Part shown: one piece after another, positions 24,423 through 32,803 of the stretch
Position numbering within the stretch: position 1 is the first letter of the stretch
How the letters are laid out: every line of letters begins with the position of its first letter
NCBI GenBank assembly: GCA_020854255.1
Contig: JADZFV010000218.1
Coordinates: 1 to 49,233, forward strand
Direction: 5' to 3'
DNA length: 49,233 nucleotides
From: Candidatus Melainabacteria bacterium
Lineage (GTDB): Bacteria > Cyanobacteriota > Vampirovibrionia > Obscuribacterales > Obscuribacteraceae
Notes under the pieces: generated by a model
What the model was told of the DNA's origin: nothing
Database searches by the model: none
The model's input: only the letters and a program-made list of their open reading frames with translations
Made by a program: the position numbers and the translations under genes

Positions 24423-25490
24423 ATGGATAATAAGAAGCCGAGAAGCTCAGCCGGTGGGAAGCGCACAGGCAGTGGCGGTGCATATGGGAAGAAACCGGGC
24501 GGCGGTGGCGGAAAGCCACAAGGTCGCTTTGGCAAACCATCAGGCAGCAAGCCAGGTGGCAAATCATACGACGGCAAGCCGAGAGCAGGCAGCAGCGGCA
24601 AGCCCAGACAAGGCGCCGCCGGCAAACCGAAATTTCGATCTGAAGGTTCTGGATATCGATCTGAAGGCAGTTCGGCTGGTGCCGGCTACAAGAGCAGCGG
24701 CAGCGGTGGCGGCGTCCGGGCACGAAAGTTCGATGGCGAAGGCACAGGCGAGAAGAGACCATATCAAGGTCGCTCGACAGGTGGCAAATTCGGTGACTCA
24801 GGCGCCGGCAAAAAGCCTTATGCGCGTTCTACGGAGGGCGGCTCGCAAGGCCGCCCCGTCAGAGAGCGAACAGGAGAAGGTGGTTATGTTGGTCGCGCCT
24901 CGCGACCACGCTCAGACGAAGGCGGTTACGAATCGCGTGCTCCACGCGGGCGCTCAAACGAAGGCGGTTACGAATCGCGTGCTCCACGCGGGCGCTCAAA
25001 CGAAGGCGGATATGAAGCACGTGCATCACGTGGACCGGCGACGGAAGGCGCCTATGCCGAGCGCAAGCAACGCGAACGCTCGTTTGAAGAAAGAACAGAA
25101 GGCGCTTTGCCAGAGAAGCGCCCTTATCGCCCGACCGGCGCAGCCCGGGAAGAAGGTGGTCGCCCGCGCACCTCGGGCTACGGCCGCACCCGTGAAGGCG
25201 GCTACGGAGAACGTGCTTCTCGTGGTCGCAGCGATGCCGATACTGGAGCCGCCGGTAGCGACGATCCCAATCTCGTTTTCTTGAAGTTGAACATCCACAA
25301 AGATCTCGTTCAACGCGCTAAAGAACTGGCTGCAGATAACGAAATGAGCCTGACTGATTTCTTGCCCAAACTGTTTGAAGTGGGCGTCAACTCATTGGAG
25401 AGATCCGCTTATCGCAAGCGCACCTATGTAAATGAAGCGCCTTCTCAAAATAGAAAGACGATCAAGACCTGGCGCCCTAAGGAAGACTAA
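24423..25490 (+). CDS. Arg/Gly-rich disordered protein with conserved C-terminal helix domain
   Basis: A 355-residue, strongly basic protein. Residues 1-275 are low complexity: first Gly/Lys/Ser-rich (GKKPGGGGGKPQGRFGKPSG), then repeats of the type GGYESRAPRGRSNE that resemble RGG/GAR boxes of RNA-binding proteins. Only the last 80 residues look folded: NLVFLKLNIHKDLVQRAKEL, then AADNEMSLTDFLPKLFEVGV, with a ribbon-helix-helix-like strand-helix-helix outline. An RNA- or nucleic-acid-binding, perhaps condensate-forming, role is a reasonable inference. A second long frame across the repeats (24376-25284) is a by-product of the repeat composition. The protein's frame is chosen because the folded C-terminal domain lies in it. 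Confidence 0.75.
   Translation: MDNKKPRSSAGGKRTGSGGAYGKKPGGGGGKPQGRFGKPSGSKPGGKSYDGKPRAGSSGKPRQGAAGKPKFRSEGSGYRSEGSSAGAGYKSSGSGGGVRARKFDGEGTGEKRPYQGRSTGGKFGDSGAGKKPYARSTEGGSQGRPVRERTGEGGYVGRASRPRSDEGGYESRAPRGRSNEGGYESRAPRGRSNEGGYEARASRGPATEGAYAERKQRERSFEERTEGALPEKRPYRPTGAAREEGGRPRTSGYGRTREGGYGERASRGRSDADTGAAGSDDPNLVFLKLNIHKDLVQRAKELAADNEMSLTDFLPKLFEVGVNSLERSAYRKRTYVNEAPSQNRKTIKTWRPKED
24921..25004 (+). repeat. Perfect 42-bp tandem duplication inside the RG-rich gene
   Basis: Two identical 42-base units (24921-24962 and 24963-25004) encode the 14-residue unit GGYESRAPRGRSNE twice. Diverged units lie on both sides (from about 24880 to 25230). The exact identity implies a recent, in-frame expansion. 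Confidence 0.95.
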
Positions 25491-25536
25491 TAAGCCGCAA
25501 ATGCCTCATCCGTGAGAATTTCAACCGGCTGCGACT

Positions 25537-26574
25537 TTACAGCATCTTCGTCAAAGACGAGAAGAGCGCGCAGTACAAAAGCGCTGATCCGACTGCTGCG
25601 CCTGGAATAGTGACGAACCAGGCAATCAGCATTTCTTTGGCTACCAGCCAGTGCACACCTTTGCGCCTTTCCGCCGTGCCCACGCCCATAACAGCCGAGC
25701 TTACCACCTGCGATGCGGAAACCGGACATCCGGTCGCCGAGGCATAGACCAAAACTGCGGCAGCTGCCGCCTGTGTGACAAATCCATGCACTGGTCGCAA
25801 TCGAAAAATGTCGGTGCCCACTTTGCGCACTATCTGCGGTGCCAGAGAGGCTATTCCCATAATCATGGCGATTGCCGTCAACAGGCGCACCCAGACAGGG
25901 ACAATCTGGACGTTCATGCCGAATGAATTGAGTGCCAGGAGCGCCACACCCATTACTTTCTGCGTGTCATTGGCTCCGTGTCCAAATGACACCAGTGCAA
26001 GAGCCGGCAGCTGAGCAAGTTTGAGCCAGCGATTCACGCGCGACGAAGCCTTGAGCAGCAAAAGCATCGTAGTTTTGAAAATCAGAAAACCGGCGACAAA
26101 ACCAACTGCCGGAGATAGAAAAAGGCTGACTACAACCTTAGCCAGTCCGGTTGCATCGACAAGATGCCGATATTCGCCCCAGATGATCAACTGCGTTCCA
26201 TTGCCTGCCGCGACAACTGCACCGAGCAGTCCGCCGACCAGAGCGTGGGTAGAACTGGATGGCAAGCCCAGCTGTTTGGTCAGGTAATTCCAGCTGATGG
26301 CAGCCGTCATTGCACAGGCCAGCCAGGCCAAAACATCCGGATTATCAGGAAAGCGAGCGATCGATTTGACAGTGCTGGCGACTGCCGAGCCACCGAATAA
26401 GGCTCCGCAAAATTCGAAAAGGATGACCAAAATCACGGTTTGCTTGGCAGTAAGAGTGCGCGAACCAATCACGGAAGCCGCCACCGTGCTGCCGTCCTGG
26501 AAGCCGTTTGAATACGCGAATAGAGACGAGAGGAAGAGTACCAGAATTAGTATGTATGTCGATTCACTGCTCAC
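25537..26574 (-). CDS. PiT-family inorganic phosphate transporter
   Basis: About 345 residues from GTG 26574, preceded by AGGA nine bases ahead; an in-frame TTG at 26637 overlaps the stop of the upstream gene but has no transporter-like N-terminus. About ten membrane helices. Both PiT signature repeats are visible: SNGFQDGSTVAAS in the first half and GHGANDTQKVMG in the second, plus GLPSSSTHALVGG and GCPVSASQVVSS. PiT carriers import metal-phosphate with protons or sodium at low affinity. The gene lies directly behind the PhoU-like/DUF47 gene, the usual pair in bacteria, where the partner regulates the carrier. It converges on the RG-rich gene. Confidence 0.93.
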   Translation of the reverse strand: MSSESTYILILVLFLSSLFAYSNGFQDGSTVAASVIGSRTLTAKQTVILVILFEFCGALFGGSAVASTVKSIARFPDNPDVLAWLACAMTAAISWNYLTKQLGLPSSSTHALVGGLLGAVVAAGNGTQLIIWGEYRHLVDATGLAKVVVSLFLSPAVGFVAGFLIFKTTMLLLLKASSRVNRWLKLAQLPALALVSFGHGANDTQKVMGVALLALNSFGMNVQIVPVWVRLLTAIAMIMGIASLAPQIVRKVGTDIFRLRPVHGFVTQAAAAAVLVYASATGCPVSASQVVSSAVMGVGTAERRKGVHWLVAKEMLIAWFVTIPGAAVGSALLYCALFSSLTKML

Positions 26575-26633
26575 ATTTGCAATTCCTGATCGATCGGATA
26601 CAATCGGACAAAGTCTAAATGAGCTGACCAAAA

Positions 26634-27269
26634 TCAACTGATTTTGACGATTACATGCTGAAGCTTGGCGCCAACATGATCGATGTGCTCAGCAGCCACT
26701 ACAAAGCTTCGGTAGATTTCAACAGTGCGCATGATGCGCTTCAAATCGTTTATGGAAAATAGTTCTCTCATTGCCTGTCTGTACAGTTTGGAGAGGCGGT
26801 TTTCAGATTTGCGGGCCAGGGCTGCCTGCACTTCTGCTTCGGCAAAATTTTTCTCTTTTAGCGTGCAAAAGGAATTGACCAGACAGCGTACCCCTTCCAC
26901 CAGCGTGCGTGCCATCTCCGTCAAATAAGCATCTTCCGGCGAGATTGTGAAAGCTTCGATCTCTCTTGCGATGGCTTTGGCCGAATTGATAACTTCGTCC
27001 AGTCTGGTTGAAAGATCGTAGATGTCTTCTCGGTCAAAGGGCGTAACAAACGACTCAACCAGGCGGCGGTGTAAATCCAGCTTGATCTGATCGGCTTGGT
27101 TTTCGAAGTCTCGCACTGTCTGGCATCGCTCTTCGGCGCCCTCCACTAGCCAGCATTCCAGCGCCTCCAATCCTCGGAGCGTCATGGTAGCTTGATCTAT
27201 GAGGATTTTATAGAAATCGGTTTGCGGTTCAAAAACCTTGCTGAACCAGTTTGGATTCTTATCAGCCAT
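26634..27269 (-). CDS. PhoU-like (DUF47) regulator of the phosphate carrier
   Basis: A 211-residue all-helical protein of the PhoU-like DUF47 family. Recognisable parts: VRDFENQADQIKLDLHRRL, a helix with acidic residues for metal, then TPFDREDIYDLSTRLDEVIN and a C-terminal RTVEIYRSFVVAAEHIDHVG. These proteins sit next to PiT carriers and are thought to limit phosphate uptake. It is first in the operon; its leader carries ten consecutive G (on the minus strand) about eleven bases before the ATG, which overlaps the place of the ribosome site (GGGGAG). Confidence 0.92.
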   Translation of the reverse strand: MADKNPNWFSKVFEPQTDFYKILIDQATMTLRGLEALECWLVEGAEERCQTVRDFENQADQIKLDLHRRLVESFVTPFDREDIYDLSTRLDEVINSAKAIAREIEAFTISPEDAYLTEMARTLVEGVRCLVNSFCTLKEKNFAEAEVQAALARKSENRLSKLYRQAMRELFSINDLKRIMRTVEIYRSFVVAAEHIDHVGAKLQHVIVKIS

Positions 27270-27280
27270 GCAACGTTTCT

Positions 27281-27290
27281 CCCCCCCCCC
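27281..27290 (-). promoter_or_regulatory. G10 homopolymer in the leader of the phosphate operon
   Basis: Ten C in a row on plus are ten G on minus, ending eleven bases before the PhoU-like ATG and joined to AG, so the tract forms or flanks the ribosome-binding site. Slippage here would alter spacing or strength of translation initiation, a possible phase-variation switch. The tract length may also be a read-length artefact. Confidence 0.5.
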
Positions 27291-27296
27291 AATATT

Positions 27297-28295
27297 CTAC
27301 CCATTGGAGGCGCTGAAGAACTCGATAAATACTTCCTTGACGGTTGCGGAATTAAGTTTGCTCACTGATTTTTCGGAGAAGTGAAGGTGCGGAACAATGT
27401 CTTTGTTGTCCTCAGCATTCCATATATTTTTGCCTTCCAGTTGATTTAGTTTGGCAGCCAGTGGTTTTAAATCGATTCGAGGCCGCGGTTTTCGCACGAT
27501 CGTTTCCACCCAGGTCTCATAGCGATAATAAAAATCGTGGCGAACTCCATCGGTGACCAAAATTCTCGATGACTTGGTGGCATTATGCACTGCAAACTGG
27601 TGGCATATCGAATGTGTCCACCTGGCCTCCGCCACAGTTGGGCGCCCAGCCACCCACTCTTTGCTCGCCGGTGTTTCGACAATTGAAAAATCCAGATGCG
27701 GGTGTTCTTCGATTTTTATGCTGCCTTCTTGAATGGCATTTTCACTAAAGGAAAGGAGCAGATCTTCTTGCTTCCAGTACTGTTCCAGAAAATGGACACG
27801 CTGAAAAAGGTTTGAGAACCGCGGCAGAAGCTCTTCGTAAAGAATGCCGGTCACTTCGTCGTAAGGTCGGCGAAAAACGGCTCTATTGAGAGGAGACTTG
27901 TCAGGCTGCGCCCAGGCCTGAAGAACGAAGCTGACCTGGGCTGCCTCGCGATTTTTGTAAGTCCCGAAGTCGCCGGCTGTGGCAACGTCTAAAAGAAATT
28001 CCTTTTCGGCAAGAGCAGCCTCCGGATTGAGCAGTGTGAAGATGCCGATCAGCCCGTCTTCGTCGAAATGATTGTTGGACACGGCTTGAGCGCTCGACTT
28101 CAGGGACTCGGCAGTGTCGCTTTTCAGAAAGTTGAAAACTATTTCAGCGGAAAGGTCCGCCTTAAATTCGGGTGGGCAGCCGCTTGCCGGCCAGTGGCTG
28201 AGTGTAAGCACGGTCGATTCGATGGGCTTTGAGTCGACAATGATGTTGGCAGTTCGGCCCAGGCGGTTATAAGGCAAGTATTGCAGGTCTTGCAT
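27297..28295 (-). CDS. Conserved unknown protein, DUF6687-like
   Basis: A 332-residue soluble protein. The N-terminal half has a distinctive run of motifs: TVLTLSHWP, LSAEIVFNFL, VSNNHFDEDGLIGIFTLLNPEAAL and LLDVATAGDFG. I associate this pattern with the uncharacterised family DUF6687, from memory and without a search. The H-W-P, N-N-H-F-D-E-D and A-G-D-F pieces look like a metal-binding site of the kind seen in DHH phosphoesterases, but this is inference. The C-terminal half is unremarkable (HSICHQFAVHNAT, FYYRYETWVE). It lies upstream of the phosphate operon on the same strand and ends 27 bases before it. Confidence 0.7.
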   Translation of the reverse strand: MQDLQYLPYNRLGRTANIIVDSKPIESTVLTLSHWPASGCPPEFKADLSAEIVFNFLKSDTAESLKSSAQAVSNNHFDEDGLIGIFTLLNPEAALAEKEFLLDVATAGDFGTYKNREAAQVSFVLQAWAQPDKSPLNRAVFRRPYDEVTGILYEELLPRFSNLFQRVHFLEQYWKQEDLLLSFSENAIQEGSIKIEEHPHLDFSIVETPASKEWVAGRPTVAEARWTHSICHQFAVHNATKSSRILVTDGVRHDFYYRYETWVETIVRKPRPRIDLKPLAAKLNQLEGKNIWNAEDNKDIVPHLHFSEKSVSKLNSATVKEVFIEFFSASNG

Positions 28296-28462
28296 GAGCT
28301 TATTTTATGCGTTTTGTAAATCTGTCCGTTTGTAATTGAGAACAAATACGAAAGATCCCAGCAATTACTTTGAAATCCAGAGCAAGAGCTACTTTCAGAG
28401 TTGACGCACCTGCCTTAAGAAGTAAAAATGTTGAGAAATCTAAGTTTCAGGGCTCTTTTGGC

Positions 28463-28490
28463 TTGCGTTCACCCGGTAGCTACTTACAAT
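28463..28490 (+). promoter_or_regulatory. Possible promoter for the MDR oxidoreductase
   Basis: TTGCGT (28463-28468) and TACAAT (28485-28490) with 16 bases between them. It would start transcription near 28497, about 50 bases before the gene. Confidence 0.35.
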
Positions 28491-28545
28491 TAGATTCACA
28501 AATTCCACGTTCTACAACCACAACTGTCGTCCGCCATTACTACTC

Positions 28546-29568
28546 ATGGGGTCTCAACTGGTAATGAAAGCACTCGTCCTTGATAGACCGGGCACTCCGG
28601 ACAGCCTGTACGCCACCGAAGTCGATTTGCCCAAACCGGGTGCTGGCGAAGTGCGCGTCCGCGTCCATGCCGCTGGTCTCAATCCTATCGATTACAAGTT
28701 AGCCGCTACCGGCATGCCTGATTGGAAATATCCACAAATTCTGGGCTTGGATGTCGCGGGCGTTGTCGACGCCCTCGGTCCTGACGTCGACGAATGGCTG
28801 GAAGGCGATCAAGTCTACTTCCATGGCGATTTCTCCCGCCGCGGCGGTTTCGGACAATACGCTTTAGGCAAGTCCAGAGCACTGGCCTGGATGCCGGAAG
28901 GTCTTTCCTTTGTTGAAGCGGCTGCTCTCCCCTGCGCTGGATTCACCGCCTATCAGGCGCTGCACAGAAAGTTGAAAGTACAGTCCGGCAAAACAATCTT
29001 GATCCACGGCGGCGCCGGCGGCGTGGGCGGTTTTTCCGTTCAACTGGCTCGCCTTGCCGGTCTCAAAATTATCGCCACATGCTCGCGCCATAACGCCAAA
29101 TTCGTCAAAGATTTGGGCGCCGAACACGTTATCGACTATCAAGCCGAAAACGTCGCCGACAAAGTAAAACTGTTGACCGCAGGAAAAGGCGTCGACTATA
29201 TAATCGACACTGTATCCCCGGAAAACGCCACTCAATCCCTGGCCATGCTCGCCTTGAACGGCTCCATCGCCTGTGTCGCCGGTCTTCCTGACCTGACCCA
29301 ATTCGAACAATTCAAGAAAGCAATCTCCATCCATGAAGTCTTTCTCGGCTCCGCTTATCAATCGGAAGACGAAAGCGCACTGGATGATTTGGCTCGCATT
29401 GGTATCGAATTTGGTGCGCTTGCAGCTAAAGGTCAAATCAAACCGATGGTGGAAGAAACCGTCAGTCTGGAAGAAATTCCCGACGCTCTGATTCGTCTTT
29501 CTATGCGCCACGTCCGCGGCAAAATCGTCGCTACAGTGCCGCAGACAGCCAGAGAAACCACTAAGTAG
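28546..29568 (+). CDS. Zinc-free MDR oxidoreductase (quinone oxidoreductase-like)
   Basis: A 340-residue medium-chain dehydrogenase/reductase. Seen: the GroES-like N-terminal half (PGAGEVRVRVHAAGLNPIDYK, GLDVAGVVDALG), the Rossmann motif ILIHGGAGGVGGFSVQLARLAG with A-x-x-G-x-x-G, the NADPH-type ATCSRHNAKFVKDLGAEHVIDY and a C-terminal GKIVATV. The catalytic zinc Cys/His set of alcohol dehydrogenases is absent, as in QOR/zeta-crystallin enzymes. It would reduce quinones or enones with NADPH. The start may be ATG 28546 or 28564 (MKALVLDRPG); neither has a convincing ribosome site. It is a single-gene unit ended by a strong terminator. Confidence 0.88.
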   Translation: MGSQLVMKALVLDRPGTPDSLYATEVDLPKPGAGEVRVRVHAAGLNPIDYKLAATGMPDWKYPQILGLDVAGVVDALGPDVDEWLEGDQVYFHGDFSRRGGFGQYALGKSRALAWMPEGLSFVEAAALPCAGFTAYQALHRKLKVQSGKTILIHGGAGGVGGFSVQLARLAGLKIIATCSRHNAKFVKDLGAEHVIDYQAENVADKVKLLTAGKGVDYIIDTVSPENATQSLAMLALNGSIACVAGLPDLTQFEQFKKAISIHEVFLGSAYQSEDESALDDLARIGIEFGALAAKGQIKPMVEETVSLEEIPDALIRLSMRHVRGKIVATVPQTARETTK

Positions 29569-29843
29569 TTGGCAAATTGCTATAGCAGTCAGAAAAAACC
29601 CCGGGGTCAAGTACCGGGGTTTTGATTTGATGACCAAAAGTTAACAAACCGTCTTTAATCTTTTGAATTAAAACGCTAGCCTGTGGACCTTTTGGGGCTC
29701 TCGACAGCTCTCGGCGGGCGGCAGTACCATTCCTTAATCAGCCTCCCTTGGCAATGATTGCAATTTTGAGGGACAATGCGGCTCGAGGTTCTGGCTGAAG
29801 GCTGAGTGGGACGCCGCGCAGGCGAATTTGACACTTAGCATTA
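29569..29843. other. Intergenic stretch between MDR gene and bestrophin
   Basis: After the terminator at 29595-29623 nothing else is recognised until the bestrophin gene. No promoter pair was clear, and no open frame of interest was seen. Confidence 0.4.
29595..29623 (+). terminator. Rho-independent terminator
   Basis: A perfect 10-bp stem AAAACCCCGG/CCGGGGTTTT with a 9-base loop, 26 bases after the MDR stop, its 3' arm ending in TTTT. It would work on plus and, because of the A-run, partly on minus. Confidence 0.85.
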
Positions 29844-30974
29844 TTGAGCTGTATGGAGGATGGGAAATTGCCGGACATGTTTGACGGCGACATGACTGAA
29901 CAGCATTCCACAGACATCGAGTCTCTGGAAATGGCTTTTCGCAATGCAACCATTGCCTTGCCGCCGGAGAAGAAAACCGGGTTGGCTTATACACTAAGCA
30001 TGTGGTCGAGACCGTTTGTCATGGCTCATCGCATTCCGGTCTTCAAGCGTGTCTGGTTGTATGTTGCTTTGATGGCACTCTATGCCTTTGCCGTCGATTG
30101 CATTGCCGACCGGATGATCACAACTCATTTGTTTAAGGAGTTTGGATCGGTTTCTTCCATCGGTATTATCCTGGGCTTGCTCCTGGTTTTCCGCACCAAT
30201 TCGGCATATGAAAGATGGTGGGAAGGAAGAAAGCTCTGGGGCCAGCTGGTCAATGATTCGCGCAATATCTGCCTCAAAATTCGTGCTCTCGATACAATAC
30301 GCCCGTCTGAAAAAGTTCGCTTCGGCGAATTGATCATTTCTTTCTCTTACGCGCTCAAACACCATCTGCGCGACACTGTGCCGAGCCGTCCTCTTCCGGG
30401 TGTCGGTCCTCTTTCCGATTCGGAAGTGCGCAATATTCCGCTGCATGTGGCAGGCAAAATTTATGATGTGCTCTTTCAGTGGCGCCGGGACGGTCATGTC
30501 GACTCATTTATGTCCATGCAATTGGACGGTCATGCTCTTCAACTGATGAACATCGCCGGCTCCTGCGAGCGCATCAAGAACAGTCCCATTGCCATTTCCT
30601 ACCGCGCTTTCATGCGCCAGGGTATTGCTCTCAACTTATTGGCTATGCCCTGGTACTTGTCTCAAGAGTTCTCGATCTTGTGGCTCATGCCGCTCGTCAT
30701 GATCAGCACTTATTTCTTGATTGGCATCGAACTGATAGCCGAAGACATCGAAGACCCCTTCGGATACGACGGAGACGACCTGCCTCTGGACAATATCTGC
30801 GCCGGTATAAAAGACACCATCAGCCAGATTCTCAAAGTCAGAGACGATCGCAAATTTACCCGCTCAATGGAAATGCCCCGCTTCGATTTGCTCAAGGAAA
30901 ATCCTTTGGTAAACCCCAGAGCATCCGGTAACATGAAAGCAATGGATGCGGCGAAGAGCCCGGAACAGAAATAA
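29844..30974 (+). CDS. Bestrophin-family chloride channel-like protein
   Basis: Up to 376 residues; the start is uncertain. TTG 29844 is the longest option, ATG 29853 is possible, and TTG 29868 has GGAGG eight bases ahead. The bestrophin core is clear: WSRPFVMAHRIPVFKRVW, LLLVFRTNSAYERWWEGRKLWGQLVNDSRN (seen over 30180-30270), a middle helical part and the C-terminal DPFGYDGDDLPLD. Bacterial bestrophins form pentameric anion or cation channels in the inner membrane. Four hydrophobic segments are visible, as expected. It is followed by the convergent PspA gene after 15 bases. Confidence 0.9.
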   Translation: MSCMEDGKLPDMFDGDMTEQHSTDIESLEMAFRNATIALPPEKKTGLAYTLSMWSRPFVMAHRIPVFKRVWLYVALMALYAFAVDCIADRMITTHLFKEFGSVSSIGIILGLLLVFRTNSAYERWWEGRKLWGQLVNDSRNICLKIRALDTIRPSEKVRFGELIISFSYALKHHLRDTVPSRPLPGVGPLSDSEVRNIPLHVAGKIYDVLFQWRRDGHVDSFMSMQLDGHALQLMNIAGSCERIKNSPIAISYRAFMRQGIALNLLAMPWYLSQEFSILWLMPLVMISTYFLIGIELIAEDIEDPFGYDGDDLPLDNICAGIKDTISQILKVRDDRKFTRSMEMPRFDLLKENPLVNPRASGNMKAMDAAKSPEQK

Positions 30975-30989
30975 GACTCAGCAAAAGGA

Positions 30990-31673
30990 CTATTCGTCTT
31001 TCTTTGTCGGATCGACTTCTTCGACGATAAGCTTGGGCGTATTGGCGCTCATTTGCGCCTTCAGTGCCGCCAACTCATGGTCGACATCCATATCCTTTTC
31101 GGCTTTTTTGAACTTATCGTCACCTGCCATTTCGGTCATAGCCTCGCCTCTGGCTTCTTTCATGCGAATCTTCTCTTCGATAGAGTCCATACTCTTGCCT
31201 GAAGCATTGGACATCAGATCTTGGGCGTTGACGACGGCATCGCCTGCTTTGGCGCGTGCCACCAGGGATTTTTGCTTGACGCGGTAGTCTCTCAGTTTTT
31301 CTTCAATTTCGGCGTATCTTTCTTTGAGCGTGTCTTTAGACGTTTTGGCTTCATCAAGCTGGACCTGCAAGGACTTTCCGGTTGCTTCCAGCTCGACTTT
31401 TTTGGACAGACATTGTTTGGCGATGTCGTCGTTGTCCTGGGAGACGGCAACTGCAGCACGCTTCATCCATTGCTCGAGCTCTTGCTGGTTTTTCTCCAGC
31501 TGCTTTTGAACCATTTTTTCGCGAGTGATTGCCTCGGTGGTTGCCTCTTTCAGCTGTTTGAGGAGATTTTCAAGCTCGGTCTCGCCCATCTGGGCAAGAA
31601 TCTCGGGAGTTTCAAGCTTGGACACACCCTTGTCCAGCATCCCTTTCATTACATTCTTGAGCCGGTCAAACAT
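30990..31673 (-). CDS. PspA/IM30 family membrane-protection protein
   Basis: A 227-residue almost fully helical coiled-coil protein: FDRLKNVMKGMLDKGVSKLE at the start, KEATTEAITREKMVQKQLEK, and the long charged helices up to about 200, with a short tail (IVEEVDPTKKDE). Order and length match PspA (about 220) and IM30/VIPP1. These ESCRT-III-like proteins assemble on stressed membranes and maintain them. The lack of a long VIPP1-type C-terminal extension favours PspA or an ancestral type. The gene lies 32 bases after the Rieske oxygenase gene, so the two may be cotranscribed. Confidence 0.9.
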   Translation of the reverse strand: MFDRLKNVMKGMLDKGVSKLETPEILAQMGETELENLLKQLKEATTEAITREKMVQKQLEKNQQELEQWMKRAAVAVSQDNDDIAKQCLSKKVELEATGKSLQVQLDEAKTSKDTLKERYAEIEEKLRDYRVKQKSLVARAKAGDAVVNAQDLMSNASGKSMDSIEEKIRMKEARGEAMTEMAGDDKFKKAEKDMDVDHELAALKAQMSANTPKLIVEEVDPTKKDE

Positions 31674-31705
31674 CGCCTTCTCCTTCTTAGTGTCGGCTGT
31701 CCTTT

Positions 31706-32803
31706 TTAATCAATGCCCAGGAATTCCCGAATCAGACCGTGGAAATGATGTACCCCGCTTTCGTGTTTTGGCGAATAGCGCCCGCTATCGTAAAACCTGG
31801 AAGCCATACCTCGCTGGACTCTCTCCACGATATCCTCGTCTTCTCTTTCTACTTTATCAAGAGCGGCACCGGCGCCTGTTGATATTTTCGATTCGTCATA
31901 AACATACGTGAGAAACGAGACCTTTGTTCTATCCACCGCCAGTGGTGTCACCAGGTTGATGGAAAGTCCCCAGGGATAGAAGTTAAACATCATGTTGGGG
32001 AAAAGGAAATAGTAGTAGGCGGCGATATTGCGACCGTAATCAGGCGAATCTCTGGGTATATCTTCAAAGCCTTCACCCGTGGTCGACGAGATTCCGATTT
32101 GCAAGCTGCCATAATCGAAAATTTCGTTTGAATAGTCTTTGGTGTCGAGCGCCACTGCCAGGTCCGGATGAACGTAGGGAATGTGGAATCCTTCCAGGTA
32201 ATTGTCCACATAGAGAGCCCAGTTGGCGCGCACTATGTAGTCGCGAGAGCGGGCTTGATTGAAAACGTATTCTTCAATGGGCAGGAAGTCCAGCCGGTCG
32301 CTCATTGGTTGAGTCAGATCGCTCAAAGCAAAAAGTGGGCTGTCTGCCGTGGCGGCGGCAAAGAGAAATTTGCGCCAACTGGAAAAAGGAACCGATTGCA
32401 GGTGATCTGATTCGTTAGGGAAATCCTCAACCTCCTCAAAGCCGGGCGCTGTCACCATTTGTCCGTCCAGCGAAAAACGGCGCCCGTGATAGCGGCAGCG
32501 CAAAGACTGGACGTGGCATTCGCCTTCCACGAGCAAATTGCCTCTGTGCGTGCAAACGTTGGACAGGCAGTGCAGCTGATCGTCAGCATCGCGGGTCATA
32601 ACAATGGGCTCGTCGAGAAAACCTTCCATCACTGAATGCGGTACCACTTGCCCAGGTGCCTTGAGGCGATCGACGTCGGTGACCAATTGCCAGCTGCGCG
32701 CAAAAATCACCTCTTTCATCTCTTCCAGGAGACTTGGATCGTTGTAAAACATCGACGGCAATGTGCGCATGCTGCCGATGTCGTCGCCTTTGCCTGCTTT
32801 CAC
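31706..32803 (-). CDS. Rieske non-heme iron oxygenase, alpha subunit type
   Basis: About 365 residues from GTG 32803, which overlaps the preceding stop as GTGA and has GGAG ten bases ahead; a longer frame to 32881 or ATG 32770 are alternatives. The Rieske domain has C-T-H-R-G and C-R-Y-H-G, the ligands of the 2Fe-2S cluster. The catalytic domain has NYLEGFHIPYVHPDL with the two His of the iron site. Such oxygenases use electrons from a separate reductase to hydroxylate or demethylate substrates. The outline is closest to choline/carnitine monooxygenase and related alpha-only oxygenases. No reductase gene is in the window. Substrate is unknown. Confidence 0.9.
   Translation of the reverse strand: MKAGKGDDIGSMRTLPSMFYNDPSLLEEMKEVIFARSWQLVTDVDRLKAPGQVVPHSVMEGFLDEPIVMTRDADDQLHCLSNVCTHRGNLLVEGECHVQSLRCRYHGRRFSLDGQMVTAPGFEEVEDFPNESDHLQSVPFSSWRKFLFAAATADSPLFALSDLTQPMSDRLDFLPIEEYVFNQARSRDYIVRANWALYVDNYLEGFHIPYVHPDLAVALDTKDYSNEIFDYGSLQIGISSTTGEGFEDIPRDSPDYGRNIAAYYYFLFPNMMFNFYPWGLSINLVTPLAVDRTKVSFLTYVYDESKISTGAGAALDKVEREDEDIVERVQRGMASRFYDSGRYSPKHESGVHHFHGLIREFLGID

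Noticed and set aside
24376-25284. Second plus-strand frame of about 300 codons across the RG-rich gene
   Set aside because: Open only because of the repetitive GC-rich composition; it lacks the conserved C-terminal domain, and its start lies in the -35 box of the predicted promoter.
26575-26637. N-terminal extension of the Pit carrier from TTG 26637
   Set aside because: TTGA overlap looks attractive, but the added residues are not transporter-like and GTG 26574 has an AGGA site.
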